The translations under genes were made by a program, and so were the position numbers. From Climacium dendroides (taxonomy: Eukaryota; Streptophyta; Bryopsida; Hypnales; Climaciaceae): a stretch of 64,000 nucleotides of DNA. The notes under the pieces were generated by a model. That model saw only the letters and a list, made by a program, of their open reading frames with translations. It was not told where the DNA came from and searched no databases. The stretch covers positions 25,601,029 to 25,665,028 of the forward strand of contig OX467083.1 in the NCBI GenBank assembly GCA_950106755.1, in the 5' to 3' direction. Below, piece after piece: positions 1-12,400 of the stretch (positions within the stretch are counted from its first letter, which is position 1; each line of letters opens with the position of its first letter).

Positions 1-1660
1 CATGACATATGATTTGCAAATCAGACTCGGGCCAAAAGGTCTCAAAGAATTCATGCACCGCTACCCGTTTCCTACTTGGCCTATGAGTTGGCCCTGGTTG
101 TGGCCCTAAAAAGGTTTCCCGGTCTCCTACGAGGGTTGTTTTGAGGCTATCCCAGTGTCCATCTGCATATCTTGACTCAAAGCAACCCTCATCTAACAGT
201 ACATTGTCTATTGGACCCACCTCATCAACGACGTCTGGTTTGTGGAGCTCCCAGTCGGAGTTACAACCATCGGAGTTGCATGCAAAGTCAGCGTACTCCG
301 CATCCCAGTCGGGATCCTCCACATTGTCATCTTCGTTGTGGTCATCATTGAAATTACCTTTAATCGGGAGCAGGTACTCTGAAAACGTCACACCAAATGT
401 TGGTCCATCCACAGTAAGCTCTCCATCTGGTGAGAGTGGATAGAGCTGTAAGTCCCCGTCCACCAAAAATTGGGTCAAGCCCTCCATCGCATCCTCTATT
501 CCTTCAAATTGGGCTAGAAGCCGTTGGCGTGTCGTTCAAATTCCTATAGGAGACCCGTGACCACGCTGTAGTTCTTCAGTCACAGGCTTAGATGGCCCTG
601 CACCGTCAACCCTTTCATATGAGTAAAGACTCTTTGCTATTGAACGGACACTCAGGATGCCTTCAAAATCAACAAGGCAAACATTGTCACCTGTGACAGC
701 ATGGATGAATTCCCTAGTGACCTCCCCCCTCGTGGCTCTCCCACCGTTGGAAGTCGGACTCAGTCCCAAAGCTGCTGGTATAACAAATGCCATTTGTTTG
801 GGTTGCCCCTCCTCCGTTATCAAATTGCCAACACCTTGTGCATATCTTTGGCCGTGGCGGTAGCACCCGTCACTATCGCATGAGGTGTACCAACCAGTTG
901 AATCACCACTAACAACTTGTCCCTTCCCTTTATTGCAACGAGAATGTTGTGGTGCTTCCTTGCAATCTCGTGGAGTCATTGACAATCGTTGGACCTCAAG
1001 CATGGCAGAAGGAGGTGTTCCAAAATTTGTCCCAATCGGATTTTTGTCTCCTTCTAATGGCAGCATTCGCTCAACTCCTTGAGCACTTGGCACAGCATTC
1101 ACTACTGCAAGTAGATTCCTCACGACCCTTTGTCTTTGTGTCGATGCTCGCAACTCCATTGAAAGTGGTGGCCTGACCCACTCTGGTGGTGTGAGCAAAA
1201 TGGCATTACCATCTAAACTTCCTAATCCTCCCCTTCCCCGTGCATTCCCCTTCTGCTTTCCATTTGTACCCCGGCCCCTACCTCGTTGAATGCACCTTTC
1301 TTCAACGAGGTCTCTTTCACCCAATTCAATTCCGACTCCCAAAGGAGGCGAAAGAGGTTGTGAAATCCCTCTTCTTCCCTGAGAAATTGCCAAGTCGCCC
1401 TACCTCTTTATCGCTCGTTTGCCTTGGCCCCTTTTCTTTTTCTCCAAGAGATGTTCCTACCCCACCTCTTTGTCGCTTTGATGGAGAAGGGTTGTTTGAG
1501 CGGCATCCTCCCGTACTTGAGATTTCTCCGCGTTTTGCGACTCGGCTCTAGCTCTTTGTGCCATCAATTGCACTTTTCTTTTGACTCTCCGTTGCGTCAT
1601 TGGGTTTCGTAACGCAAGCCTAGCTCTGGCGGCCAGCCAGCCGGCCTTCTTGGCATTCAT
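1..1660 (-). pseudogene. piggyBac-like transposase relic, N-terminal part, cut by window edge
   Basis: One reading frame on the minus strand runs from about 1660 to position 1, interrupted by in-frame stops at 1457-1459 and 536-538. The last stretch (487 to 1) is acidic and Asp/Asn/Glu-rich. It then enters a conserved-looking block with the residues GPQPGPTHRPSRK followed by VHEFFETFWPES and LQIICH. This order (Pro-rich GP..GPTxRP, then a hydrophobic helix FFExF) resembles the entry of the piggyBac DDE domain (DDE_Tnp_1_7), which normally continues with a TNRY motif and catalytic Asp residues outside this window. The stops suggest a dead copy. The family call is from pattern memory, not a search. 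An alternative is a different domesticated DDE transposase. Confidence 0.5.
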
Positions 1661-2096
1661 CTGCTACGACATCGTCTAGCCAAAGCTTCCGTATCAATTC
1701 GTCAATGTGTTCGGGAAATGGTGTTCTACACTTCCATCCAAGAGCATGACTCGCCTGTGCACTCCAATGGTACCTGAAATTACGATTGACGGGATGCAAA
1801 GGCCAAGGGCGGCTCTTCCCAAAGAGAGGAAGACCCTGCAAAAACTTCACGTCTAAGGCCCTCAGAATTTTCCTCCGTTGTCTCTCAGAGCACTTCTCGC
1901 TTAGAAGCCAATCATCAATCACTCGTGCTTCCTCCTTCAAGTGCGATGGAAATGAATCGAGGGCCCTTTTTATGAAATCCATGGCTGCTCTAGTCACCTC
2001 ATGCAATTGCAATAGTCCGACGTTGTCACGCTCCTTCCTAAACCCTCCTCTTCTGCTCATTGCGTTTGCCACCTTCTCCACTCCTAGCACGTGCAA
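1620..2096 (-). pseudogene. Unrecognised transposon-type frame upstream of the piggyBac-like relic
   Basis: A 158-codon minus-strand frame begins at 2096 and overlaps the start of the next frame (1660) by 41 bases in a different register. The pair could be one protein split by a frameshift near 1640. The translation is basic and helical, with a central segment rich in Trp/His/Arg (HPVNRNFRYHW). A further short minus-strand frame lies at 2291-2473. I recognise no domain. Position and composition suggest it belongs to the same decayed element, but it may be an unrelated fragment. Confidence 0.3.
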
Positions 2097-3955
2097 GATG
2101 TGTCCCCTTCAATCTTTCTTGCTGCCGTATTGCTCTCATCAGAAGAAGTGGCACACTATGGAATTTAGCCATGGCCACAAGTCTGTGCAGTTGTTACTGT
2201 TGTGGTGCGTCCTTGCACCGTCTTTGCCCTTCCATTCCTGAAGTTGCAATGATCATCAACATCGTCCTGGAGACCAACAGATTGAAAAGCCTAACACGGA
2301 ATTTGCTCCACTACTTCCCCACAACTGAGCAAGGACGTAAGAATCCAAGGCAGGCGCTTTCTCGAAGTGCAAAAATCTGCCTTTAAACCCTTGAACTGAA
2401 GCTTCGCGCCATAAACCCTCTCTGGCATCCACTTCACCCTCTCCGCAACAGTAATCCTCCGAGTCTGTGCCACCTGTCTCCTGTTATTCTACCTGATGAC
2501 GTTAGCCCCACCCCTAGTTTCAGCACCTAACAAGGGCTCTGTAGTGATTAGTCGGACCAGTATTCCTCCAGTTAGCCCTTAATTCTCACCAAAAGCCCAC
2601 TTAGAGTAAGCCGCTCCGGAATCGTTTTCACGAGGACTTGAGGTTTACAGATTCATAGGCTAACCCGACCCTAGCTTTCACTTTCTCTCCTACTTACTAA
2701 TCTGGACTACAAGTCCGATTCGGCCACTAGTGCCGGATGGATTCCGGAAAAGTCCGGAAACCGTTCAGTTGCCCCTTCCGGGATCCCTGGGTTTAGGTGA
2801 CGAGTGGCCAGATTCACCATCTGGATGTTTACCGTGTCCAGAAACACATTCTCTCTTTCTCTCTCAACTTGTAATACTCATGTTAAATTAACTCTTCAGG
2901 GACAGGAAGTATCCTACTGTTCCGTCACCTCACAGATTTGGAATACTTACTTGACCAGGTCACACAGGGACGGTCAAGGACTACAACGACATTCTAGCAT
3001 TACCTTGACACTGAGCCTCCCGTCGACCGGGTGGATATCCTCGCACTCTCTTGGGCGTTGCGCCGGGGCTTTGACTCCGTCTATGGAGAATTCCGGCATC
3101 TGGAATTCGGGCACGTCTTGCAAACTCCCATATACGGAAGTTGCTAGTAGCCTCTCAGATACCCTTACACCTAAGGCCATATCCTACCCTCAAGCTATAC
3201 CGCCATCCAGGTGGTAGTACGCTAACACTACTGTCGAAACAATCCAGCCGATCTCCCCATCAAGTCAATGACGTCCGAAAACCACTCACTAAGTCGACTC
3301 TTGCTACTCAAAGTAAGTTCTCAGCATCCAGAAAAGCACGAATGGACCCACACACACCACAAGCATGTACCAAATATAAAAAGTAAGAGAATGGAAACCT
3401 CCAAACACTTGAATTAGGCTCAAAAAAGATACAAGCTGAAAATAATGGGACGGATGTGAATGACCACAAAGGTCCATCAAAAACCTAACTTATACTAAAA
3501 CTAATATCATCCTAAAAATCCCTCAAAACATTCCTACTGGTCCGCTAGATTTTTGGTAATCTCCTAGATCCTATTTTTCTGGCTTTGACAGACGGACTCT
3601 GATACTGTCACTAGTATATACACTACTACCCACTATTCCTCTGGATTCTTATCCATGGAAGGAGTAAGGTCCTTCAACGAGTCCAGATTAATCTGCTTCC
3701 GGCTACTCCCTGGTAAAAACAAATCCGGACCCCTTGCTCCCCATCTCGGGACTCCCACGATATTAGTGTCCCTGTCTACATTTCGGGTTCCGACTATCGG
3801 AACTTCCGGACTTCCTCGAGAATCCTTCTGGGTCTTTTGTGACGGGGAGAAGACTGTACCGACCGACCCCCGTGAGTCTCCAGAGGAGTACCCGTAAGGT
3901 CAATGAGCGGGGTCACTGGAAGGAGGTCCTCACTACCCTGGGGTACCACGGCACC
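2097..3955. other. Gene-free stretch between two transposon relics
   Basis: Only short overlapping frames on both strands are present, none with a recognisable domain. The sequence is less AT-rich than the desert further right and repeatedly contains TCCGGA or CCGGAA words, as does the flank at 5,900-6,130. This suggests remains of a larger element, perhaps its non-coding ends. I could not identify a pair of long terminal repeats. Confidence 0.4.
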
Positions 3956-5725
3956 CTAATCCACTCCTTCTGGTCTCCCCGACGGTGGTGAAAGTTTCGG
4001 ACTAGAAGGTACTACTGGTAATACTTCTGTAACAATAGGTTCCGAATCATTACCTTCCAGAACCATCAGGGTCTGGGCGGAAGGGGAAGAAAGAATTACC
4101 GGATCTGACTCTGCGAGAGCCAGATACTCCATCATATCCCGCATCTCGGCCCAAGAGGCGTCCATCCGTCTCGATAATGGGCACCCGGCTCAAGCTGGCG
4201 GCTGCGTCAAAGTTAGCTTCGAACAACCAAGCTTTGTTGATGCAGTCCGCCGACACTTCCAAGGAACTCCGGAGTCAGACCACACCCTAGCACAGTGCCG
4301 CTATCTGTCGGCGGTGGTCCTCTCCTATGACTGTGGCCGTCTCTTAGGCTGTGCGTAGATCACTCTCCAATCTGACGCACTTGGATTCCGATTCCTGGAC
4401 TCGATCCAGCAAGGTTCGTTTCTCCACTTGTAAAGCACCCAACTCCATCACCAACCGCTTTTGTTCCTCTATCAAGAGGGCGTTTTGTTTTTCCGCTGCC
4501 ACTAACGCGTCCGTCCTCCGGAAGATGGCGTTCCGGTCGGTCAGTGCCATCTTCCGGCACACCCGTTTGAGGGTCTCCTCATAATTGTAAAGAACCTTCA
4601 TGAGATCGTCCGCCCGCCATACGATGTGCTGGACCATTTCCGCAATATCTTCCATCGGCGATCCCCCTAATTGGAGTTCGTTTCTCTCTCCCTCCTCTGC
4701 ATCCGTAAGTTTGGTCCAGGAGGGTCCAGCCTCAGTCTGAGTGGATCAATTTGCGGCTGCACCGGTCCAACCTCTTGTGGAGAAAGTCGAGCTTCTTGCG
4801 GAGCAGGTCCAGTTTCTTCCCTCCGGTCCGGAACTTCCTCCTCCAGTGGCTCCGACGCGGGAGGGTCCTCTGTTGGCCTTGCCGGTGGAGTCCTCTGCCG
4901 CCGGGCCTTCTTCGCCAGAGGAGTGGGCGGATCCTCGTCATCCGTCTCCTCATCATCCGGTCCTTTCCGGGGAGAAGGTTCTTCTCCTCCGTACTTCTAG
5001 AGCTGAACTAGTTCCTAATAGGCAATCTCCTCGTTCGCCTTGAGTAGGGAGTGGTGGAAATACAGGTGGGAGATGTAAGCCGGAAGAGGGCTCCTACCCT
5101 TCTTCCCCTACCGGAGGGAACGTACAAGGTCTCCTATCAATTCGTGGATGACAGAGGCCCAATCCATCATTAGTTTACCTTGAAGACTTCCTAGGATGGC
5201 AGAAGCCACCTTGGCTATCACTCACATTGGCTTGGTCGGGTGAAGGATAGGGTTGAGAAACGCTACCACATCCTGATACTCCGAATTCACTAGGTTGGAA
5301 ACCTGGTGACCCTCCTTCGGGTTAGCCGGTGCCCGGAATTCGCCCTCCATGCACTCCTAGTTCTTCTCCATAACCTTGTCCAGCGCCATCCGAAATTTGT
5401 AGACAGCCCTCCACACGTTGATCGTCCACAATTCTGGCTTCGCCCGGAGGGTGGTATTCAAGATACCGCTTTCCGGACGAAACAAGTCCGACACTAAACT
5501 CTCCTCTCGGATGCCTCAGGGAACATCCAACAAATCCTCACACCCTATGTTGGTGAGGTTCCGTCGCAAGCGCTCCAGCCGGTCCTCATCGGTTGGAATT
5601 TCCGGCACCACCTTCATCACCGGAATTGTCCTCGGCCGGGGTGGTGGCGGTAGTATCTTTTCGTCTGAGTCTTTTGGTAGCTCTTTCAACTTGCGCCAGC
5701 TCGCCCTAGAAGACATCACGCTCAC
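3956..5725 (-). pseudogene. Decayed gag-like coiled-coil protein of a retroelement
   Basis: Read on the minus strand, a protein starts near 5725 (MSSRASWRKLKELP), passes a TGA at 5516-5518 and continues in the same frame with plausible protein sequence (SLVSDLFRPESG, then WTINVWRAVYKFRMALDK). It changes frame several times, then gives a clear coiled-coil segment at 4655-4344 (many Glu, Lys, Leu heptads). It ends in an acidic, Pro/Ser-rich tail in two registers at 4262-3956. The overall order (N-terminal globular part, long coiled coil, acidic tail) is seen in gag-like or transposon-associated plant proteins. No protease, reverse transcriptase or integrase motif was found nearby. Multiple stops and frameshifts make it a pseudogene. 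Family assignment is tentative. Confidence 0.45.
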
Positions 5726-6774
5726 AAGAAAACCTCACACAATCTCTCCCTACCCTTCTTGCTCACAAAAATTCACTCCGGAACCCCCTGCACGATCGCA
5801 ACTCACACAGTCCCTCAGTCTACCGGAAATCTCTAAGAGTTGGAAAGGCGGATTACGCAGATATAAGAAGATAAGAAAGCAATCGTGTCTTCCGCCGGCT
5901 ACAGTTCTCCTTTTATACTAGCCAGACGGACGGATGGTTGGATGAAAGTACGGGATAGGTTTTGGCAGCAAAAACCTAACCTTAGTACGGATCCGGTTTC
6001 CAGCTTTTAGGGCCGGCGCCGTCATCCAATTTCCGGAACTTTCTAGGGCTTCCGGAATTAGGTTTTTATACCTAATGGAATTTTTCCGGATTTGGAGATC
6101 CGGTATTCCTGAATTTTTCTAAATTTCTATGAGAATTCAAAAACTTTCCTCTTTAAGGGAACAATTTTTGAAATTTCCGTCAAATGCTAGTGTTCTGGGT
6201 CTAGCATGTGGGATCACATTCCCACAAGCTCATCCCGAAGGTCATAAATTTTGCATTCGCCGCATAAATGGAATATTCATCCACATTTAGTGTATTATAG
6301 CTTGTTGGATAGATCTTTGGGAACTCTCGAAGCCATCTTTGTGCACATTTTCAATCAACATATGCTTGTTGCATGTTTTTGGCATCTAAAATCAGTCGAG
6401 GACACTTTCTGTCCTTGATGACACTTTGGGGTTAAAATCTGAAATTGCAATGTGTTGACTTCAAGAATTCAAACCATCTAGTGAATTATGTAGTTGTTCA
6501 CAAATTGAAATCTATGACTGCGATGTTGCTTTGTGCAATCTTGGGAAATTTTGGCAGCTATAATGTTTGCAAATTGTAGTTGTTCATGAATTGAACTATT
6601 GTATGTTGTTGCATTGCTCAAATATTTTTTATATTATACATTTAGAGAAATTTTTCATAGTGAACACTTCATACAAGAAGACAGTAACTTGAGTCACCAA
6701 TGTTGTTATGTTCTAATACCTTCTCTACTATCTTTAAGAACGCTTAATCCCAATGCACATACAACTATAACAGA
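5726..6774. other. No gene seen; flank of the gag-like relic grading into AT-rich DNA
   Basis: The part up to about 6,130 keeps the CCGGAA-rich character of the relic and could be its upstream control region or terminal repeat. From about 6,240 the sequence becomes AT-rich and carries no supported frame. Confidence 0.4.
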
Positions 6775-6924
6775 CACTACTAGAAAATTTAGTTTTTCTA
6801 TTGTTTTGGTCGCGTTGATCCAGTCAAAATCTGACAGAAATATGTTGATTTCTACAAATTTCTGTCAGATTGTGACTGGATCAACGCAACCAAAACAACA
6901 AAAAAATGAAATTTTCTAGTAGTG
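6775..6924. repeat. Foldback (inverted repeat) of about 65-bp arms
   Basis: Arms 6775-6841 and 6858-6924 are near-perfect reverse complements around a loop of roughly 16 bases. The outer 15 bases of the two arms match exactly. The core of the arm contains GTTGATCCAGTCA followed by a CTGACAGAAAT motif. It may be the terminal foldback of the CACTA-like element or an independent MITE inserted at its end. Confidence 0.8.
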
Positions 6925-7124
6925 ATTTGGACATTGTCCACCAATTTTTTGTTCATTTTTTTGTTGATTTGGACAAAATCCAACAAAACTTTGTACAAAA
7001 TTTCAACAAAAATTTGTTGATTTTTTTCCAAATTTTTTTTAATAAATTGAAATTTTTTAGAGACCGGCCAATGGGGGATTGCCACGCTGCCACATGGGGG
7101 GCTGCCACGTAGACGGGGGTGCAA

Positions 7125-7191
7125 GCAAGGAGGTTTGAACCTTGCACCCCTTGCTTAGGGATGCAAGGTTCTAACCATTGCACCACATATA
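7125..7191 (-). other. tRNA-like sequence, probable tRNA-derived (SINE-like) fragment
   Basis: On the minus strand the order is TGGTGCAATGGTTAGA (similar to an internal A box), a short self-complementary stretch, then GGTTCAAACC (a good B box of RNA polymerase III promoters). Spacing fits a tRNA body, but I could not fold a convincing acceptor stem or anticodon arm. It is more likely a tRNA-derived repeat head or a dead tRNA than a working gene. Confidence 0.3.
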
Positions 7192-7251
7192 ATAACATAT
7201 GATAATTTCATGAACTAAAAATTATTTATGGGCTTTTGGCAATCTTTTGTT

Positions 7252-7633
7252 ATTCATTTTTTCAACTCAACCTACTTTGGGGATGTTTTTGCATAGTAGA
7301 GTGTCTTTTTTCAGAAAACTTTGAACTAAGACAAGTTGGTGATTCAAGTTAACTTTCATCTACAACAATCCGTTTGTGATTTGGAGTCTCCAATTGAAAG
7401 TTATGGGCAAATTTCAGAGAGGGTGTTTATGAATGTCAAAAAGAAATTTCATTCCAAACCCTCTCTGAATTTTGTTCCTAACTTTTCATTGGAGACTCCA
7501 AATCACAAACAGATTGTTGGAGATAAAAGTTAGCTTGATTCTCCAACTTTTCTTAGTTCAAAGTTTTCTGAGAAAAGGTACTGCACTATGCGAAAACAGC
7601 CTCCAAAGTGGTCTGAATTGAAAAAACACTGAA
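7252..7633. repeat. Long inverted repeat with about 184-bp arms and a 14-base loop
   Basis: The left arm (7252-7435) and right arm (7450-7633) are reverse complements with scattered mismatches. The inner part, around GTGATTTGGAGTCTCCAAT, matches best. A transcript across it would form a very long hairpin. It lies inside the CACTA-like element and could be a foldback MITE nested there or a source of small RNAs. Confidence 0.85.
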
Positions 7634-9107
7634 TTTAAAATTACTAAATTGACTTCATAAAAAACATTCTAATTGCACATAGTTTGTCAAACTTGGTGGT
7701 TTAAACATTTCTTGCATGAAATTCTAGTGGAAAAAAATTCAATTTAATTTAAGATATTATGAGTATTTGGCAAACATTTTACTAAGAGGTGATTTGCTCA
7801 CAATTTATATTCAAGTTCTTGTAATTTAGAACATAGAGTTTGAATAGTTCTAAATTAGAATTTGAAAATTCTTCATATAGAATTTAAATATTTATGAATT
7901 TAGAATTTGAATTTAAAAAAATTAAAAGTAGAATTTAGATCCCTTAAGAATGAAGTAGCCTCTTTTGACTAAATAGCTATTGTTTTGGGTCATATATTTA
8001 GACATTGAATTCCCATTTTTTCCTTTAAAATTTTTGTACAACATGTGATGAAGGGATAACTTTTGATTACATCATGAGAAAGTTATTGTATGATGTATAA
8101 GTTTTCCAGCTCTGTGTGCATGTAAGCCAAGTAGATCTAAATGTACTTTTAAATAAATAGGAATTTGAAATTTATTTTCTAAAATATTAATCTTGTGAAA
8201 AGTTTCAAATTATTTTACACAAATTAGGGAGGTGAAACTTAGGAAGAATTTTAGTTTGAAATTTGAAATGGAATCTCTACACTAAATTAAACTTCAAAAT
8301 TATTTATTGAATGCAATTTCCAATTTAAAAAAAAGAAATAGGATGCAAATTGTTTATTACAATATATACATTAGTATATTACAACCATTGGGCTTAGAAA
8401 TCTTTAATTTCATAACTAAAATTCTTTTTATTGAATATTATAAATGATTCTTAATTTCTTTCAACTTACTATTTTTTGAAGTATGAATATGAGATATTTT
8501 TTGTTGCAATGTTTAATATAGATTCTCTAACATATTCTTTAAGCATATGATAGGAAGTTGCAAATTGTAGAATTGATATATACATTAATTTTTGAAAAAA
8601 ATGTTGGAAAAATGAAATCTAATTATTTGGGATGAATGGAATTTGGGATGAAATCTAATTATTTGAAATCCACTACGCTTTTTGAAATCAAGCATCATGA
8701 TGTTGCAATTGGTAAAAAATTTTATTTTATAATTTCAAAAGGGAGTAATAGGTCAAATTAAGTATAATCTAGATTATCTAGTTAAATTTTTTGAAAAAAT
8801 AAATATAAATGAAGATTCAGCCTTGCTATAAAGACTAATATTTAAAAGCAATTATGGGCCTTAACATATGAAAGAATATGGAGATTAATACTTCAAATTT
8901 GAATAATTCTATTAAGCAATTCAATTTGAATTTGGAACTATTCAAATTTGATTATTATAAAATTGAAAACTTTGATATAATCAAATTATTTGAATCAAAG
9001 TTGAATTCAATTCTAAATTTAATTAGAACTCCACTCAAATTCAAAATCTAATTGAAAATAAAATACAATTCAAACTCTAAATTCATAATTTCCAAAAATT
9101 TCAAAGA

Positions 9108-9205
9108 CATTCCAAAAACAATCCAAAAACATTCCAAAAACATTCCAAAAACAATTCAAAAACACTCCAAAAACACTCCAAAAACATTCCAAAAACAATC
9201 CAAAA
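9108..9205. repeat. Minisatellite of an 11-bp unit
   Basis: About nine imperfect copies of ATTCCAAAAAC-type units run head to tail. They create an apparent Lys/Gln/Thr-rich frame that is a by-product of the repeat. It lies near the right end of the CACTA-like element. Confidence 0.8.
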
Positions 9206-9447
9206 ACATTCAACAAAAATCTATTGATTTGGTTGTTGCACACTTACACTATTCAAATGAACAAAAATTTGTTAAACCATTTTATTAACTTGTGCTGAAA
9301 TCAACAAAAATTTGTTAACCATTTTGTTAATTAGTGTTCAAATCAACAAAAAACTATAAAAAATGGTCATTGCAATACCCAAATGAACAAGTTTTTGTTG
9401 ATTTTTTGTTGATTTTTTGTTGATTTGGAAGTAATTTTCTACTAGTG

Positions 9448-12400
9448 TAAATTCACTAGAACCCAACTACAAGCTTCCATAAGAGTTTGACTTTGCTAAT
9501 TTCTAGTTTCAATCTATAAAAAACAAAGATTTTATAGTTCTATAAAGGATACTGATGTTTCAAACCAAAATTTCATAGTTCAAAATATATATCGTTCCTT
9601 GAATGGATACATTTAAGTCTAAGTTGCTTAAAAAAATTACTAATTGCCTAACAACTAAAATTGAGATCAACAACTTTTTAATTATTAGAAAGTGTAAAAT
9701 TTAACATAATGTCCATTGTAAATTCAAGATGACTTATAGGAATGCTCACTGAAGTTGCTTCATGAGACTTTCCCTTAGCTTCATTTAATTTATCAATTAT
9801 TTTAGATTTTTAAATACTCATTTAAAGATTTTTTTCATCATCTATTGACAACCAAGTCAACGAATGTAACGTTTATGTAAGCAAGCTCATCATTCTTTGG
9901 CTACTAAGTAGTTGGAAGGGAGAAAGCAAAGCAAAGAGCACATTACTTTGGTTGTTTGTTTAAATGATACTTGGGGGGTGCACTTAGTTCTACTACAACA
10001 AACCACTTGCGAACAAGTGCTTTCTAATAAACTATAATTTGAACTTCAAAATTTGAGCATTGTTTACTAATGACTATAGGATTCTACTCCCAAAATTTCA
10101 AACTCAAATAAAATATGGAATGATTTCTAAAAGAGGTTAAAAATGCACTAAAATGACATGTTTTTTTAACTCAAATATTTTTAAAGAACACATTTAGATG
10201 ACCATTGCATTAATATTCAACTCAAAATGAGCTTTCAATAAAGAGGAATTTTTTGTTCATTTTTTAAACAATTTTTTCTTATATAATATAGGGATGTGAA
10301 AGTTATTTCTCAGTTCTACAATATATCTTTTTACTTCAAAAATTTGTAACTAATTATTATTAACAAATAAAAATATCAATAATTCAAAACATAAACTTTC
10401 AAAGTAGAAAAATCTATTCATATTTTTTTCATTTCATTTTATTTAAAATTCAAAAAGTATATAGGAGGTCCAAAGTTTTGTTCACACGTGGTTTTTAATG
10501 GATACTCTAAAGTGACCCTTGTTGCTTTAAAAATATTAGTCATGTGAACCTTGGTTGCATGTACCAAAACAACAAAAAAGCATGGATGATACAAATCATC
10601 TTTATTGAGTGGCCAAGGCATTTGATTTGCATGTTACACAGTGAAAAGAGGTTTTCTTGATTGGCAATTGTAGTGCCCACATTCTTCTCACATTGGTGTT
10701 GAAATTTGTCATCCTACAAAATACCACAACATTGTATCTCCCTCCCCATACAACATTGAAGATTCAATTGTATGATGTGGGAATCATCCAAAACATGAAG
10801 GCCTACTATTGTAAGCAATTGAATTGGGTGTTTCTATAGTGTATAGAAGACAAGGTACAAGACCTAGAGAAAGTTGATGTCATGCAAGCCGTCTAAATTA
10901 TAGTTGTTGTATAGGCTTTAGATGTTTAGTTTTAGACAATCCACAATTGTTTTGTTCACTGTAGCATCAAGACACTAGTGCTACATGCATGCAACATTGA
11001 GAAAGAAAACCTAGTCAACCATAAGGTCATCTAGGGATTCCATACCTACCCACAAACTAAAACTCCTAATAAATTTCATTTCATTAATCAAAATTAAATG
11101 ATTCAAAGCTTTCCACATATATGTATAAATTTAAAAAATTCAAATTATTATTCCTTAAAAAAGTGATTTTTAAAGAAGTTTTTTGGGTTGCCCAAGTTGC
11201 CTGCCAAATGTTGAAAATTACATATTATGCAATAATTTTTTAACCATGTAGTCAAAAGTTATGAAAATTGTTGTGCCTTAAAGCTACTCCTTAGTACATA
11301 TTGTGTGAAATTTTCAAAGAAATGAAATAAAAATTCCATTCATAATAAGCTGTCCAAAATCGTTGTGATGCAAAAAATGGTATTTGGACCTTGAAGGATT
11401 AAGTTGAAGAAAGGATTTTGGAACATTTACCAAAAAAAAGCTTTGACCCTTTATAACTTTTGTATATAATATCCAAATATCATGTTTTTTGGTGCATTGC
11501 GAGTTGGAATCTCCTTTCATTTGTTCGTAAGAGAATATGAAAATTGAAAATTGATCAATTTAACATGGTAATACTAGTAACTAGGCATAGTGGCAAAAAG
11601 TGGGGGTATTTGCTTTAGGTTAGGTATAGTTTTGCAAATGTGATTTGAATCCATTTTATAGTTGTAAGTGTAGAAAATTTTACTCCAAAATTAAATAAAA
11701 AAGGCAAAAAGATCCTCAAAATCACCTTTTTCTATTATAATTATTGGACCTTGCTAAGTTACTAGGCATTTCATTAAGTGTAATTGTGTAAAATAGGAGG
11801 TCCATGAACCATCCTTGTAAGCCTACCTACTCATCAATGACAATGACAATAATAAATATTTCAAGGGACATATCACTAATTATTCTTAGAAAGAAGATAC
11901 ATTAAAAACTTGGTTGATTTATCAACCTTCTACCTTTGTTAGTTGTGGTCCAACAACTTATGATAAAATATTCTATGATTGTGATGGTACAAAATGCAAT
12001 TTGAACTAATTACATTTCTCTATTTCAATTTTATCAAATATTGAAAACATTTATTCAAAATTCATGTACAAATATACATAACTACTTGCATTCAATATAT
12101 TTGGAATACAAAATTCAAGGTACTTACAAACAAGAGTAGTCACATGGATGAGATGTAGAATATGATTATGGACATACAACAACTTTAGTAAAATGCCCAA
12201 TATTTCTATTATAAAAATTGATAAAAATTGAAAAATAAAGTTGAAGGTGGGACTTGGAAAGTAATTTCTTCAATTTTCAACATATACTTGAATGAGGGAC
12301 TTCGCCTTGCAAATCAAAGGAAGGACAAAGTTATAAACTTAAAGATGCAATCTTCACGGTCCTTCAACTTCAAAAGTGATGATTTGATGTAATGATGTTT

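Larger units (their letters stand above)
6775..9447. mobile_element. Putative non-autonomous CACTA-like element
   Basis: The left end reads CACTACTAGAAAATT. The complement of the right end (9433-9447) matches it at 14 of 15 bases. CACTA-type (En/Spm) plant elements begin with very similar words. Just inside both ends are repeated AACAAAAATTTGTTGA-like motifs (6,930-7,050 and 9,210-9,430), consistent with the subterminal repeats of this superfamily. No transposase frame is present. The flanking trinucleotides (AGA left, TAA right) do not match, so a target duplication is not visible and the limits are uncertain. The first 150 bp could instead be a separate element. Confidence 0.4.

Noticed and set aside
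536..1393. 285-codon minus-strand frame as a separate intact gene
   Set aside because: It continues in the same frame on both sides of its stops into the piggyBac-like relic, so it is a piece of a broken gene.
9052..9288. 78-codon Lys/Gln-rich frame
   Set aside because: Produced by the 11-bp minisatellite.
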